A stretch of 63,999 bases of DNA from Desertibaculum subflavum (GTDB lineage Bacteria; Pseudomonadota; Alphaproteobacteria; Ferrovibrionales; Ferrovibrionaceae). The DNA lies in NCBI GenBank assembly GCA_003576705.1, contig QOZS01000033.1, forward strand, positions 1-63,999, read 5' to 3'. The notes beneath the pieces were generated by a model, which was not told the DNA's origin, did not search any database, and was given only the letters and a program-made list of their open reading frames with translations. Numbering within the stretch: position 1 is the stretch's first letter; every line of letters starts with the position of its first letter. The position numbers and the translations under genes were made by a program. Positions 24,903 to 34,465 of this stretch are shown piece by piece.

Positions 24903-26086
24903 CCGAAAGAAAAGGGCCGCTCGCGCGCTTCAAGGTGCTGGATCTCACCCGCGTGCGCGCCGGGCCTACGGCGGTGCGCCAGCTCGCCGATTGGGGCGCC
25001 GACGTGATCAAGATCGAGGACCCGGCGGCGGAAAAGGGCGGCGAGGGGATGGGCGGCCCCAGGCTCGGCTCCGACTTCCAGAACCTGCACAGGAACAAGC
25101 GCTCGCTGACCTTGAACCTGAAAGAGCCCGAGGGGCTCAAGATCTTCAAGCAGCTGGTCGAGTGGACCGACGTGGTGGTCGAGAACTACCGCCCCGACGT
25201 GAAGCACCGCCTCGGCATCGATTACGAGAGCCTCAAGAAGATCAACCCGCGCCTCGTCTACGGCTCGATCTCGGGCTACGGCCAGGACGGGCCCTATCGC
25301 CTGCGCCCGGGCTTCGACCAGATCGCGCAGGGCATGGGCGGGCTGATGTCGGTCACCGGCGTGCCGGGCCAGGGCCCGATGCGGGCCGGCATTGCCGTCG
25401 CCGATTCCTCGGCCGGCATCTACTGCGCCTTCGGCATCCTCGCCGCGCTGCTGGAGCGCGAGACCTCGGGTGAAGGCCAGTGGATCCAGACCTCGCTGCT
25501 GCAGGCGCAGATCGCGATGATGGACTTCCAGGCGGCGCGCTGGGTGCAGGATCGCCAGGTGCCGCCGCAGGCCGGCAACAATCACCCGACCTCGATCCCG
25601 ACCGGCGTGTTCAGGACCCAGGACGGCTATATCAATATTGCGGCCTCGGGCCCGGCGATCTGGGAGCGGTTCTGCCAGGCGGTCGGCGGCGAGGCCTGGC
25701 GCAGCAATCCGGATTACGCGACCAGCGCTGCGCGCTCGAAGAACCGCGACAAGCTGAACGCCGAGATCGAGGCCAAGATCAAGACGCGGCCGAGCGCCCA
25801 ATGGATCGACGCGCTGAACGAGGCAGGCGTGCCCTGCGGCCCGATCTACTCGGTCGACCAGGTGTTCGAGGACCCGCAGGTCAAGCATCTCGGCATGGCG
25901 GCGCCCGTCACCCATCCCAAGATCGGGCCGACGCATGTGATCAACCAGCCGGTGGTCATGAGCCGCACGCCGAGCGAGATCCGCACCCCCACCGCCGATG
26001 CCGGCGCGCATAACGCGGAGATCCTGGCCACGCTCGGCTATTCGGCCGACGCGATCGCCGGGCTGAAGCAGCGCGGCGTCATCTGA
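24899..26086 (+). CDS. Family III (CaiB/BaiF) CoA-transferase
   Basis: A 395-residue CoA-transferase. The N-terminal KVLDLTRVRAGPTAVRQLADWGADVIKIE, then NLHRNKRSLTLNLK, YGSISGYGQDGPY and the active-site Asp in VADSSAGIYCAFGIL are all typical. The C-terminus contains PCGPIYSVDQVFEDPQVKHLGM. It would activate a carboxylic acid by transferring CoA from a donor acyl-CoA. It is translationally coupled to the hydrolase gene and followed by an enoyl-CoA hydratase, indicating CoA-dependent degradation. Confidence 0.92.
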   Translation: MTERKGPLARFKVLDLTRVRAGPTAVRQLADWGADVIKIEDPAAEKGGEGMGGPRLGSDFQNLHRNKRSLTLNLKEPEGLKIFKQLVEWTDVVVENYRPDVKHRLGIDYESLKKINPRLVYGSISGYGQDGPYRLRPGFDQIAQGMGGLMSVTGVPGQGPMRAGIAVADSSAGIYCAFGILAALLERETSGEGQWIQTSLLQAQIAMMDFQAARWVQDRQVPPQAGNNHPTSIPTGVFRTQDGYINIAASGPAIWERFCQAVGGEAWRSNPDYATSAARSKNRDKLNAEIEAKIKTRPSAQWIDALNEAGVPCGPIYSVDQVFEDPQVKHLGMAAPVTHPKIGPTHVINQPVVMSRTPSEIRTPTADAGAHNAEILATLGYSADAIAGLKQRGVI

Positions 26087-26107
26087 ATTTCTGACTGGAG
26101 CTAAGAG

Positions 26108-26899
26108 ATGGACACCGGAACGACACGGATGATCGCGCGCAAGGAAGGCGCGGTCGGCTGGATGATCTTCAACAACCCCGAGCGCCACAACGCGGTCAGC
26201 TACGACATGTGGCTTGCCGTGCCGAAGATCCTGGACGCCTATGCGGCCGATCCGGAAGTGCGCTGCGTGGTGCTGGAAGGCGCCGGCGACAAGGCCTTCG
26301 TCTCCGGCGCCGACATCTCAGAGTTCGGAGACAAGCGGAGCGGCGACGGCGCCCGCCTCTACAACGAGGCGACCGACAAGGCGACGCGCGCCATCAAGCA
26401 GTTCGCCAAGCCCACCATCACCAAAATCAAGGGCTATTGCATCGGCGGCGGCCTCGGCATCGCCATCGCGACCGACCTCCGCATCGCCGCCAAGGGCTCG
26501 CGCTTCGCGGTGCCGGCGGCCAAGCTCGGCCTCGGCTACCGCTACGAGGGAATCAAGGTGCTGACCGACGTGGTCGGTCCGTCATTCGCCAAGGAGATCT
26601 TCTTCACCGCGCGGCAGTTCGACGCCGAGGAAGCGCTGACCATGGGCCTGATCAACCGCCTGGTCGAGCTCGACAAGCTCGACGAGTTGGTGCGCGACTA
26701 CGCCAAGCGGATCGGCGAGAACGCGCCGATGACCATTGCCGCGGCCAAGTTCTGCGCCAACGAGGCGATGAAGGACGGGTCGGAGCGCGACATCGCCACC
26801 GCCGACAAGATGGTGAACGCGTGCTTCGCCTCCGCCGACTACACCGAGGGCCGCACGGCGTTCATGGAAAAGCGCAAACCCCAGTTCAAGGGGCGCTGA
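26108..26899 (+). CDS. Enoyl-CoA hydratase/isomerase family protein
   Basis: A 263-residue crotonase-fold enzyme. The oxyanion-hole segments FVSGADISEF and IGGGLGIAIATDLRIAA are clear. The positions that usually carry the two catalytic glutamates of true hydratases read VPAAKLGLGYRYEG; the first Glu seems replaced by Ala. It may therefore catalyse another crotonase reaction such as isomerisation, C-C cleavage or decarboxylation. It is the last gene of the cluster, 21 bp after the CoA-transferase. Confidence 0.88.
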   Translation: MDTGTTRMIARKEGAVGWMIFNNPERHNAVSYDMWLAVPKILDAYAADPEVRCVVLEGAGDKAFVSGADISEFGDKRSGDGARLYNEATDKATRAIKQFAKPTITKIKGYCIGGGLGIAIATDLRIAAKGSRFAVPAAKLGLGYRYEGIKVLTDVVGPSFAKEIFFTARQFDAEEALTMGLINRLVELDKLDELVRDYAKRIGENAPMTIAAAKFCANEAMKDGSERDIATADKMVNACFASADYTEGRTAFMEKRKPQFKGR

Positions 26900-26905
26900 G
26901 CGGCT

Positions 26906-27715
26906 TCAGCTCCCGACCTTCAGTGGCGCGACCAGGCCCTTCAGGCAGGCGATCACGCTGAGTGGCGTGAGCCTGCCGGTGCGCGGGTTCTCCTGGCTGG
27001 GAATGCCCTCGATCAGTATTGTGAAGCGGGTGCTGTCGGCATCCACCACGATCTTGTGCGTGTTCCGGGTGACGGTTGGGTCGGCCCAGATGTCGAGCCG
27101 GGTGCGGTCCGGCCCGATGCCGGCGAGCGAGAGTGCCGCGGCGACGTTCACGTTCGCCGGAAAGCCCTTGGCGCCCTCGCGTGCGCTGCCGCTGAACACC
27201 AGCTTCGGCGCGTTCAGGCGGTCGAGAGAGATGCCGTTCTCCACCAGGTGGGGCGCGCCGGCGAGGCCGGCCGGGGGCTTCCGCGTCTCCATGGTGACGC
27301 TGTGGATGGTGCCCTCGGCCGCCGCCCGCACCGCGTCGAAGCCGACCAGCGCGCCGGTCGGCACGATGATACGGGCGCCGGTCGCCCGCGCCTTGTCGAC
27401 CAGATCCATGCGGTCGAGCAGCGCGCCGGCGCTGAGCGGCATGAAGATGCGGCCGTGATTGACTGCCGGCACCGCCACCATGTCGAACACCGCGGCGGGC
27501 GCGCATTCGACCACGATATCGGCGACCTCGGCGAGGCCATCCAGCGGCATCACCGGCACCGGCTTGCGGAAGGTGGCAAGCGTCTCGCGGGCGCGGCCCA
27601 GGTCGTTGGCGGAAACGGCCGCGAGCTTCAGGCCGTCGATCCCCTGGTCGAGGCGGCTCGCCACCTGAAAGCCGATCGCGCCGAAGCCGCCGATCGCCAC
27701 CTTGAGCGCGTGCAT
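26906..27715 (-). CDS. nadX: Aspartate dehydrogenase
   Basis: A 269-residue NAD(P)-dependent amino acid dehydrogenase. The N-terminal Rossmann motif is VAIGGFGAIGFQVA. IIVPTGALVGFDAVRAA, FPANVNVAAALSLAGIG and DPTVTRNTHKIVVD match the aspartate dehydrogenase family, which yields iminoaspartate for NAD synthesis or oxaloacetate. I prefer the ATG at 27715, which has GGGGA about 8 bp upstream; an ATG at 27724 is possible. It stands alone, convergent with the catabolic cluster and divergent from the FAD oxidoreductase gene. Confidence 0.85.
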   Translation of the reverse strand: MHALKVAIGGFGAIGFQVASRLDQGIDGLKLAAVSANDLGRARETLATFRKPVPVMPLDGLAEVADIVVECAPAAVFDMVAVPAVNHGRIFMPLSAGALLDRMDLVDKARATGARIIVPTGALVGFDAVRAAAEGTIHSVTMETRKPPAGLAGAPHLVENGISLDRLNAPKLVFSGSAREGAKGFPANVNVAAALSLAGIGPDRTRLDIWADPTVTRNTHKIVVDADSTRFTILIEGIPSQENPRTGRLTPLSVIACLKGLVAPLKVGS

Positions 27716-27791
27716 GAGCGTCATCCCCGAAATTGCGTGCCGCGATCCTAGCCGCTAATGACCCTCTGAGTACCGGTGGTGGGGAAGCGCG

Positions 27792-28901
27792 ATGGATCGG
27801 GTCGAGGCCGTGGTGATCGGGGCGGGGGTGGTCGGCCTCGCGGTGGCGCGGCGGCTCGCCATGGCGGGCCTCGAGACCATTATCCTGGAAAGCCAGCCGA
27901 TCATCGGCTCGGAGACCAGCTCGCGGAACTCGGAAGTCATCCATGCCGGCATCTACTACCCGACCGGCAGCCTCCGGGCCGAGCTCTGCGTCGCCGGCAA
28001 GCAGGCGCTCTACGCCTATTGCGCGAGCCACGGCGTGCCGCATGCGCGCATCGGCAAGCTGATCGTCGCCACGTCGGAGGCGGAGATCGCCGGCCTCAAG
28101 GGCCTCGCCGCCAAGGCCGAGGCGAACGGCGTGCACGACCTCGTCTGGCTGACCCCGGAAGAGGTGAAGCCGCTCGAGCCTGAGATCTTCTGCGTCGCCG
28201 CGCTGCTGTCGCCCTCCACCGGCATCATCGACAGCCACCAGCTGATGCTCGCCTATCAGGGCGATGCCGAGGCGCAGGGCGCCATGCTGGCGGTGCAGGC
28301 GCCGGTCGCCGCCGCGGAGGTCACCGGCGAAGGCATCGCGCTCGACGTGGGCGGCGCGGCGCCGATGCAGCTGATGGCGCGCCTCGTCGTCAATTCGGCC
28401 GGGCTCGACGCACCGGCCGTGGCGCGCCGCATCCAGGGCCTGTCGCCCGCCACCGTGCCGCAGGAATGGCTGGCCAAGGGCAATTACTACGTACTGCAGG
28501 GCCGGGTGCCGTTCCGCCGCCTGATCTACCCGATGCCGGAGCCGGGCGGGCTCGGCGTACATGTCACGCTCGACCTGGGCGGTCAGGCCCGTTTCGGCCC
28601 CGACGTGGAATGGGTGACGGTGCGCGACTACACCGTGGACCCGAAGCGGGCGGATTCTTTCTATGCGGCGGTCAGGCGCTACTGGCCCGGTCTGCCGGAC
28701 GGCGCGATCCAGCCGGGCTATGCCGGCATCCGGCCGAAGCTGCACGGCCCCGGCCAGCCGGCGCCGGATTTCGTCATCCAGGGCCCGGCCGCACACGGCG
28801 TCCCCGGCCTGGTCAACCTCTACGGTATCGAAAGCCCGGGCCTCACCTGCTCGCTGCCGATCGCCGACCGGGTGGCACGAGAGCTCGGCGTGAATCAGTA
28901 G
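27792..28901 (+). CDS. FAD-dependent oxidoreductase (DAO family, L-2-hydroxyglutarate oxidase-like)
   Basis: A 369-residue flavoprotein. The N-terminal dinucleotide fold VVIGAGVVGLAVARRLA is followed by SSRNSEVIHAGIYYP, a motif seen in LhgO-type L-2-hydroxyglutarate oxidases. The C-terminal FAD segment reads YGIESPGLTCSLPIA. Likely oxidises an L-2-hydroxyacid and passes electrons to oxygen or the quinone pool. The end overlaps the convergent HAD gene by 7 bp. The substrate is inferred from motif similarity only. Confidence 0.85.
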   Translation: MDRVEAVVIGAGVVGLAVARRLAMAGLETIILESQPIIGSETSSRNSEVIHAGIYYPTGSLRAELCVAGKQALYAYCASHGVPHARIGKLIVATSEAEIAGLKGLAAKAEANGVHDLVWLTPEEVKPLEPEIFCVAALLSPSTGIIDSHQLMLAYQGDAEAQGAMLAVQAPVAAAEVTGEGIALDVGGAAPMQLMARLVVNSAGLDAPAVARRIQGLSPATVPQEWLAKGNYYVLQGRVPFRRLIYPMPEPGGLGVHVTLDLGGQARFGPDVEWVTVRDYTVDPKRADSFYAAVRRYWPGLPDGAIQPGYAGIRPKLHGPGQPAPDFVIQGPAAHGVPGLVNLYGIESPGLTCSLPIADRVARELGVNQ

Positions 28902-29566
28902 CCGAGCGCGTCGAGCCTTGCTTCCAGCACCGGCAGCGCTTCTGCCCAGGTATCGGCGCGGTGGTCGCTCGCGTCGGCTGGCGGCAGCAGCCGGGCGAGG
29001 CGCGGCTCGCCGACGAAATGCAGGCAGAAGGCATCGGCCACCGCCTCGCGCACCGAGGTGTGCTGGTTCGGGATGTCGTCGATGAACAGCACCGGCGCGT
29101 TGACCCGTTCGGCCAGCGCCCGCACCGCGCGGCCCTTGCTCCCCTGGTTGGCGATCAGCGGATAGGCCATGCCGTTGCTGGTGAGCGCCTTCACCCGCGC
29201 CTCGCGCTGGCCGTGTGGCACGTTGGACAGGATCACCACCTGGGCGCGGCGGGCGAGCGCGGCTAGGCCCTCGGCAGCGCCCGGGATCGGCGCCAGGTGC
29301 TCGGTCCGCGCCACGAAGAACTCGGCCAGCAGGCGCTGCACCTCGGGGCGGTCCACGGCGACTCCGTCGGCGGCGCGGCGGATATTGCCGAGCAGGGCAT
29401 AGCTGTCCCAGTGGAAGCGGAAACTCTGGGACTGCAGATAGCTCTCGAACCCGGCCATGAAGGCGAACAGCACCTCGTCGGCATCGGAGACCACAATCGG
29501 CCGTCCGGGCGTGAGCGCCAGGCCGGCGAGCTGCGCTTCGAGCAGGTCCTCTCCCATGTCGCTCAT
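28895..29566 (-). CDS. HAD-superfamily hydrolase
   Basis: A 223-residue HAD protein. Motif I is VVSDADEVLF (nucleophile and acid Asp around residues 28-30), motif II is ILSNVP, motif III lies around KGRAVRAL, and motif IV is FIDDIPNQ. The cap region lies between residues 35 and 95. The phosphatase substrate is unknown. A start at 29557 (Met4) is equally possible. The DUF3572 gene lies 11 bp upstream on the same strand, so they may share a transcript. Confidence 0.8.
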   Translation of the reverse strand: MSDMGEDLLEAQLAGLALTPGRPIVVSDADEVLFAFMAGFESYLQSQSFRFHWDSYALLGNIRRAADGVAVDRPEVQRLLAEFFVARTEHLAPIPGAAEGLAALARRAQVVILSNVPHGQREARVKALTSNGMAYPLIANQGSKGRAVRALAERVNAPVLFIDDIPNQHTSVREAVADAFCLHFVGEPRLARLLPPADASDHRADTWAEALPVLEARLDALGY

Positions 29567-29576
29567 GGCGTCTCGC

Positions 29577-29879
29577 TCATGCCGGCGCCGCTCCCGGCAG
29601 CAGGGCGCGGGCGCGCGCCGGGAGGGCCGGGTCGATCGCTTGCGACTCGGCGAAGGCGATCAGGGTTGCCTCATCGGCGAGCAGATGGTCGAGCACGCCG
29701 CCAAGCAATACCGGGTCCTGCACGTGGGTGCGGATCTCGTCCGGCGTGAACCCAGTCAAGGCCACGAAGCGGCTCGTGCGATCGGGGTCTTCCAGCAGGA
29801 AAAACAAGGCCTTCAATGCTATCGTCTCGGCCTCGGCAAGGCCGAGCCGCAGCGCGCGATGTTCGGGTTTCGGTCGCAT
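29577..29879 (-). CDS. DUF3572 family protein
   Basis: A small helical protein of about 100 residues. AEAETIALKALFFLLEDPDRTSRFVALTGFTPDEIR and PVLLGGVLDHLLADEATLIAFAES match DUF3572, a family found beside divK in many Alphaproteobacteria. The function is unknown. I take the Met at 29879 as start because homologues begin a few residues before the helix; Met codons at 29900 and 29903 are alternatives. It is divergent from divK with about 100 bp between them. Confidence 0.8.
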   Translation of the reverse strand: MRPKPEHRALRLGLAEAETIALKALFFLLEDPDRTSRFVALTGFTPDEIRTHVQDPVLLGGVLDHLLADEATLIAFAESQAIDPALPARARALLPGAAPA

Positions 29880-29975
29880 CCGGGTGCCTGTCGAAAGCAT
29901 CATAAATAGTTTGTTAATCCGGCTCGTCTCAAATGCAACGCATAACGGCGCCGGCCGGGGCGAACGAGGATATCC

Positions 29976-30341
29976 ATGAACAAGACGGTGCTCATCGTCG
30001 AGGATAACGAGCTCAACATGAAGCTCTTCCACGACCTGCTGGACGCGCATGGATACTCCACCTTGCAGACCAAGGACGGCATGGAGGCGCTAGCGCTCGC
30101 GCGCAAGCACCGCCCTGACCTGATCCTGATGGACATCCAGCTGCCGGAAGTGTCCGGCCTGGAAGTCACCAAGTGGCTGAAGGAGGACGACGACCTCCGG
30201 GCCATTCCGGTGGTCGCGGTCACCGCCTTCGCCATGAAGGGCGACGAGGAGAAGATGCGCGAGGGCGGCTGCGAGGCCTATATCGCCAAGCCCATTTCGG
30301 TTGGCAAATTCATCGAAACCGTGCGACGATTCCTCGGCTAG
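29976..30341 (+). CDS. divK: Single-domain response regulator DivK
   Basis: A 121-residue receiver-only protein. Phosphoacceptor D53 lies in LILMDIQLPEVSG, the acidic pocket in IVEDNELN, switch Thr in VAVTAFAMKG and Lys in AKPISVGKF. The sequence strongly resembles DivK of Caulobacter and rhizobia, which relays cell-cycle and polarity signals to the CckA-CtrA pathway. It lies upstream of pleD, the usual neighbour, and is divergent from the DUF3572 gene. Confidence 0.95.
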   Translation: MNKTVLIVEDNELNMKLFHDLLDAHGYSTLQTKDGMEALALARKHRPDLILMDIQLPEVSGLEVTKWLKEDDDLRAIPVVAVTAFAMKGDEEKMREGGCEAYIAKPISVGKFIETVRRFLG

Positions 30342-30445
30342 CAGGGTTTTCTGGAGCAGATGGCGAGCGTTACCTCGAGATCGCTCTATCGGCAGGCGTC
30401 TGGTTCCGGGCGTAGGGGGCGGCGCGACTGCCGGCCTATTGTGTC

Positions 30446-31819
<1,374 letters not shown>

Positions 31820-31909
31820 CGGCGCGAGAACCCCCCGAACTCGGGAAGGGCCGCCGCGGCCTTCGGGCTGCCGGTTTTGAGCGTCAACCATATTGACAAA
31901 GTGGCTTAA

Positions 31910-31931
31910 CCCGCTCCCCCCGCAGAGCGGG
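31910..31931 (+). terminator. Weak stem-loop after pleD, possible terminator
   Basis: CCCGCTC (31910-31916) pairs with GAGCGGG (31925-31931) around an 8-nt loop, followed by ATTT. It lies 90 bp after the pleD stop and before the PEP-CTERM gene. There is no long U-run, so termination efficiency is doubtful. An upstream TTGACA at 31893 resembles a -35 box but no -10 box is properly spaced. Confidence 0.35.
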
Positions 31932-32033
31932 ATTTCAATGCGTTATCCGCTTGGCGCGGGTATTGCAAGCTGCCTGGGGCCGTCTCAGGGGGACGCCGAT
32001 CGGCGGCGTCACGCGGCCGCCAAAGGGGACAAC

Positions 32034-32663
32034 ATGAGGGGAATCAGAAGTGCAGCTATTGCGACGCTCGTCGCCAGCACGTTGGCACTGGGCACGGCCT
32101 CCACTTCGTTGGCGGGTGTATTGAACGGCCATGGCGATGCATTCAACGCGATTGCCGGCACTGTCCCGTTCAACAACGGCACCGGGCTGTCGGGGACGGT
32201 CGATTATGCCGTGTTCACCTCTGCCGCTTTCAACTCGAACTTTGCCGGGCTTGGATACGTTCCCGGCGATTCTTTGGTCTATACGTTTCAGGTCTTCAGC
32301 CAAGGCAGCGTGGCCGTCACCGGTTTCGAATTGCTGGCTCTAAGTGACGCCAACACGATCGGTAGTTTCGACATCGGGGACGTCCCGCCGACCAGCAGCG
32401 CGTTCGTCGGATTGGACGCGCAGTGGCTGTTTGCCGCCGGAATTCCCGGCGGCCAATCCAGCTGGGGCCTTGCCTTCTCGTCGTCGGTCGAACCGATCGT
32501 GGCCTTCTTCGAAATCCTCGGGGCTCCGGAGGCGCTCCTAGCAGCTGGCCTACCGAAACCCTTCGGGGTAGCGGACGTTCCGGAGCCGAACGCAGTTGGC
32601 GCGATACTGGCCGCAGCGCTCGCCGGCCTCGGCTGGTCGCGCCGCCGGCGACGGGCAAGCTGA
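32034..32663 (+). CDS. PEP-CTERM sorting-domain exported protein
   Basis: A 209-residue secreted protein. Residues 1-28 form a signal peptide (AIATLVASTLALGTASTSLAG). The middle 150 residues are Gly/Ser/Phe-rich beta-type sequence of unknown fold. The C-terminus has VPEPNAVGAILAAALAG followed by a hydrophobic helix and SRRRRRAS, a PEP-CTERM sorting signal processed by an exosortase. A strong AGGGGA site precedes the ATG at 32034. GC content is lower than in neighbours, suggesting acquisition. No exosortase gene is in the window. Confidence 0.87.
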   Translation: MRGIRSAAIATLVASTLALGTASTSLAGVLNGHGDAFNAIAGTVPFNNGTGLSGTVDYAVFTSAAFNSNFAGLGYVPGDSLVYTFQVFSQGSVAVTGFELLALSDANTIGSFDIGDVPPTSSAFVGLDAQWLFAAGIPGGQSSWGLAFSSSVEPIVAFFEILGAPEALLAAGLPKPFGVADVPEPNAVGAILAAALAGLGWSRRRRRAS

Positions 32664-32693
32664 CGGCCGCGCCGATATCGTCTCTTAAGCGAC

Positions 32694-32720
32694 AAGGGCC
32701 GCCCAATCGGGCGGCCCTTT
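32694..32720. terminator. Rho-independent terminator between the PEP-CTERM gene and rpmG
   Basis: AAGGGCCGCCC (32694-32704) and GGGCGGCCCTT (32709-32719) form a perfect 11-bp stem with a 4-nt loop AATC, followed by a short T-run on the plus strand. It lies between convergent genes and could serve both; the U-tail is better on the plus strand. Confidence 0.85.
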
Positions 32721-32746
32721 GCGTCTGAGTGGACGGTGGCGGTCCG

Positions 32747-32914
32747 CTACTTGATCTTGGATTCCTTGAACTCGACGTGCTTGCGCGCGATCGGGTCGTA
32801 CTTGGTCAGGCTCATCTTCTCGGTCTTGGTGCGCGGGTTCTTCTTGGTGACGTAGAAGTATCCGGTGTCGGCGCTGGACACGAGCTTGATCTTGAGCGTG
32901 GCGGGCTTGGCCAT
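32747..32914 (-). CDS. rpmG: 50S ribosomal protein L33
   Basis: A 55-residue ribosomal protein. The translation starts MAKPATLKIKLVSSADTGYF, continues YVTKKNPRTKTEKM and ends KHVEFKESKIK, the standard zinc-free L33 of Alphaproteobacteria. The ATG is at 32914. It is alone in its transcript; the first Nudix gene upstream ends 96 bp away on the same strand. Confidence 0.96.
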   Translation of the reverse strand: MAKPATLKIKLVSSADTGYFYVTKKNPRTKTEKMSLTKYDPIARKHVEFKESKIK

Positions 32915-33010
32915 GGGGCCCTCTGGCGAGTTCGCGGGTCGATTGAGCGGCGCACCATAGCCTGCGATCCGGTCAAGTCAAGCCGCGGGCTTGGTGAGCC
33001 TAATCCCTTG

Positions 33011-33673
33011 CTATTCCCGGCGAATCCGCATCTTGCCGGCGAAATAGCCGAAGATCGGTAACTGTCGCCGGGCACTGTCGGGGCCGAGATGGGCGGCCAC
33101 TTCGCTCAGCATGAACTCGGTCACGTCGACGATCGGCAGCTTCAGCGCTGCCGCCATCGGATACCAGTCGAGGTCGAGCAGCTCGCCGCTGCCGCCGAGC
33201 CTGGCGGCGCCGTTGCCGACGCGCGTGAGGAAGAACCGGGCATGGAAGCGGATCGGGTTGCGTGATGGCGTGATGGCGCGGCCGAGATACTCGATGGCGC
33301 CGAGATCGGGGCGGAAGGCGCCGGCCTCCGCCTGGCCGAGCGCGAGCCCGGTTTCCTCGAAGGTCTCGCGCACCGCGGCCACGGCCAGCGCCCGCGCGGT
33401 GACCGCGTCGGTGTGGCGGGTCACCTGCGCCAGGGTCGCGGCGGGCAGCGGGCGCACCGGGTCGATGGCGCGGTCGTTGGCATCCAGCCGGCCGCCCGGG
33501 AAAACGAACACGTCCGGCATGAAGCGGTGCCGGCCGGCGCGGCGGCCGAGCAGAATTTCCGGTCCCCCGGCGGCCTCGCGCACCACCACCAGGCTGCCGG
33601 CGGAACGTGGCGTTACCGGGCGCTTGGGCGCCTCGGCCACAGCCGCACTTCCGGGTTCACTCCTGTTCGACAA
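33011..33673 (-). CDS. Nudix hydrolase (first of a tandem pair)
   Basis: A 220-residue Nudix enzyme. FMPDVFVFPGGRLD and AAVRETFEETGL make up the Nudix box, with an insertion of about 45 residues between the GG and the REx2EE halves. That layout resembles the NUDT7/NUDT8/NUDT19 group acting on CoA derivatives and larger nucleotides. The substrate is not known. It overlaps the upstream paralogue by 17 bp, so the two are co-expressed. Confidence 0.86.
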   Translation of the reverse strand: MSNRSEPGSAAVAEAPKRPVTPRSAGSLVVVREAAGGPEILLGRRAGRHRFMPDVFVFPGGRLDANDRAIDPVRPLPAATLAQVTRHTDAVTARALAVAAVRETFEETGLALGQAEAGAFRPDLGAIEYLGRAITPSRNPIRFHARFFLTRVGNGAARLGGSGELLDLDWYPMAAALKLPIVDVTEFMLSEVAAHLGPDSARRQLPIFGYFAGKMRIRRE

Positions 33674-34361
33674 GATGCTGCCCCCGGAGATAGCGAAACA
33701 GGGCGACCGGATGGTCCTGCCCCGGATAGCGCTCGACGATCTCGGCCAGCCGCTCCAGCACGATCTCGGTGATGCGCGGCAGGTCCAGCTTCATCGCGTC
33801 CTCGACCGGCAGCCAGCGCAGGTCGAGCAGCTCGCCCGAGCCCTTGATCTGGCCCTGGGCATGGCTCGCATCGGCAATGAAGAACCGCGCGTTGAACCGG
33901 CGCGGCCGGTAGGGCGGGGTGATCGCGCGCAGCACATAGTCCAGCACATCGAGCGCCGGCGCGTGGCCGGTGGCGAAGAAATGCTTCCAGCCCTCCGGCA
34001 CCGGCCGGTCGGGCATCGGGTCGGGCTTGCCGATGATCAGGCCGGTCTCCTCGAAAGTCTCGCGGATCGCCGCCGCCGCCAGCGCGCGGGCGCGGCTGAG
34101 CGGGCAGGCCTTGGCGAGCCGGGCGGCGACATGCGGCTTCAAGGCACCGGCATCGCGCACCTTCCAGTCGTCCGGATCGACCCGGCCGCCGGGGAAGACG
34201 TAGCGGTTCGGCATGAAGGCATGGCCGCCATGGCGCTCGCCCATCAGCACCTCGATGGCGCGGCCGTTGTGGCGGTACAGGATCAGCGTGGCGGCGTCGC
34301 GCGGGCGAAGCGCCGGCTTCGGCCAGTCCTTGCGGTCTGGGATATCGGGGTCTTTGGCCAT
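33657..34361 (-). CDS. Nudix hydrolase (second of a tandem pair)
   Basis: A 234-residue paralogue of the adjacent gene with the same split Nudix box: FMPNRYVFPGGRVD and AAIRETFEETGL. The RFNARFFIADASHAQG and GSGELLDLRWLPVEDA segments mirror HARFFLTR and GSGELLDLDWYPMAAA in the neighbour. Both glutamates of the box are kept, so both should be active. Tandem duplication with divergence suggests related but distinct substrates. Confidence 0.87.
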   Translation of the reverse strand: MAKDPDIPDRKDWPKPALRPRDAATLILYRHNGRAIEVLMGERHGGHAFMPNRYVFPGGRVDPDDWKVRDAGALKPHVAARLAKACPLSRARALAAAAIRETFEETGLIIGKPDPMPDRPVPEGWKHFFATGHAPALDVLDYVLRAITPPYRPRRFNARFFIADASHAQGQIKGSGELLDLRWLPVEDAMKLDLPRITEIVLERLAEIVERYPGQDHPVALFRYLRGQHLVEQE

Positions 34362-34465
34362 GTCCGGGGATTAGATTCGAGCGTCGCGGGGAGCCTGCCA
34401 AAGCGCGAGGGTGCGGTAAAGAACGGTGCTTGCATGGATCAGTTGTGCCGGGTGGGATGCTCCCC

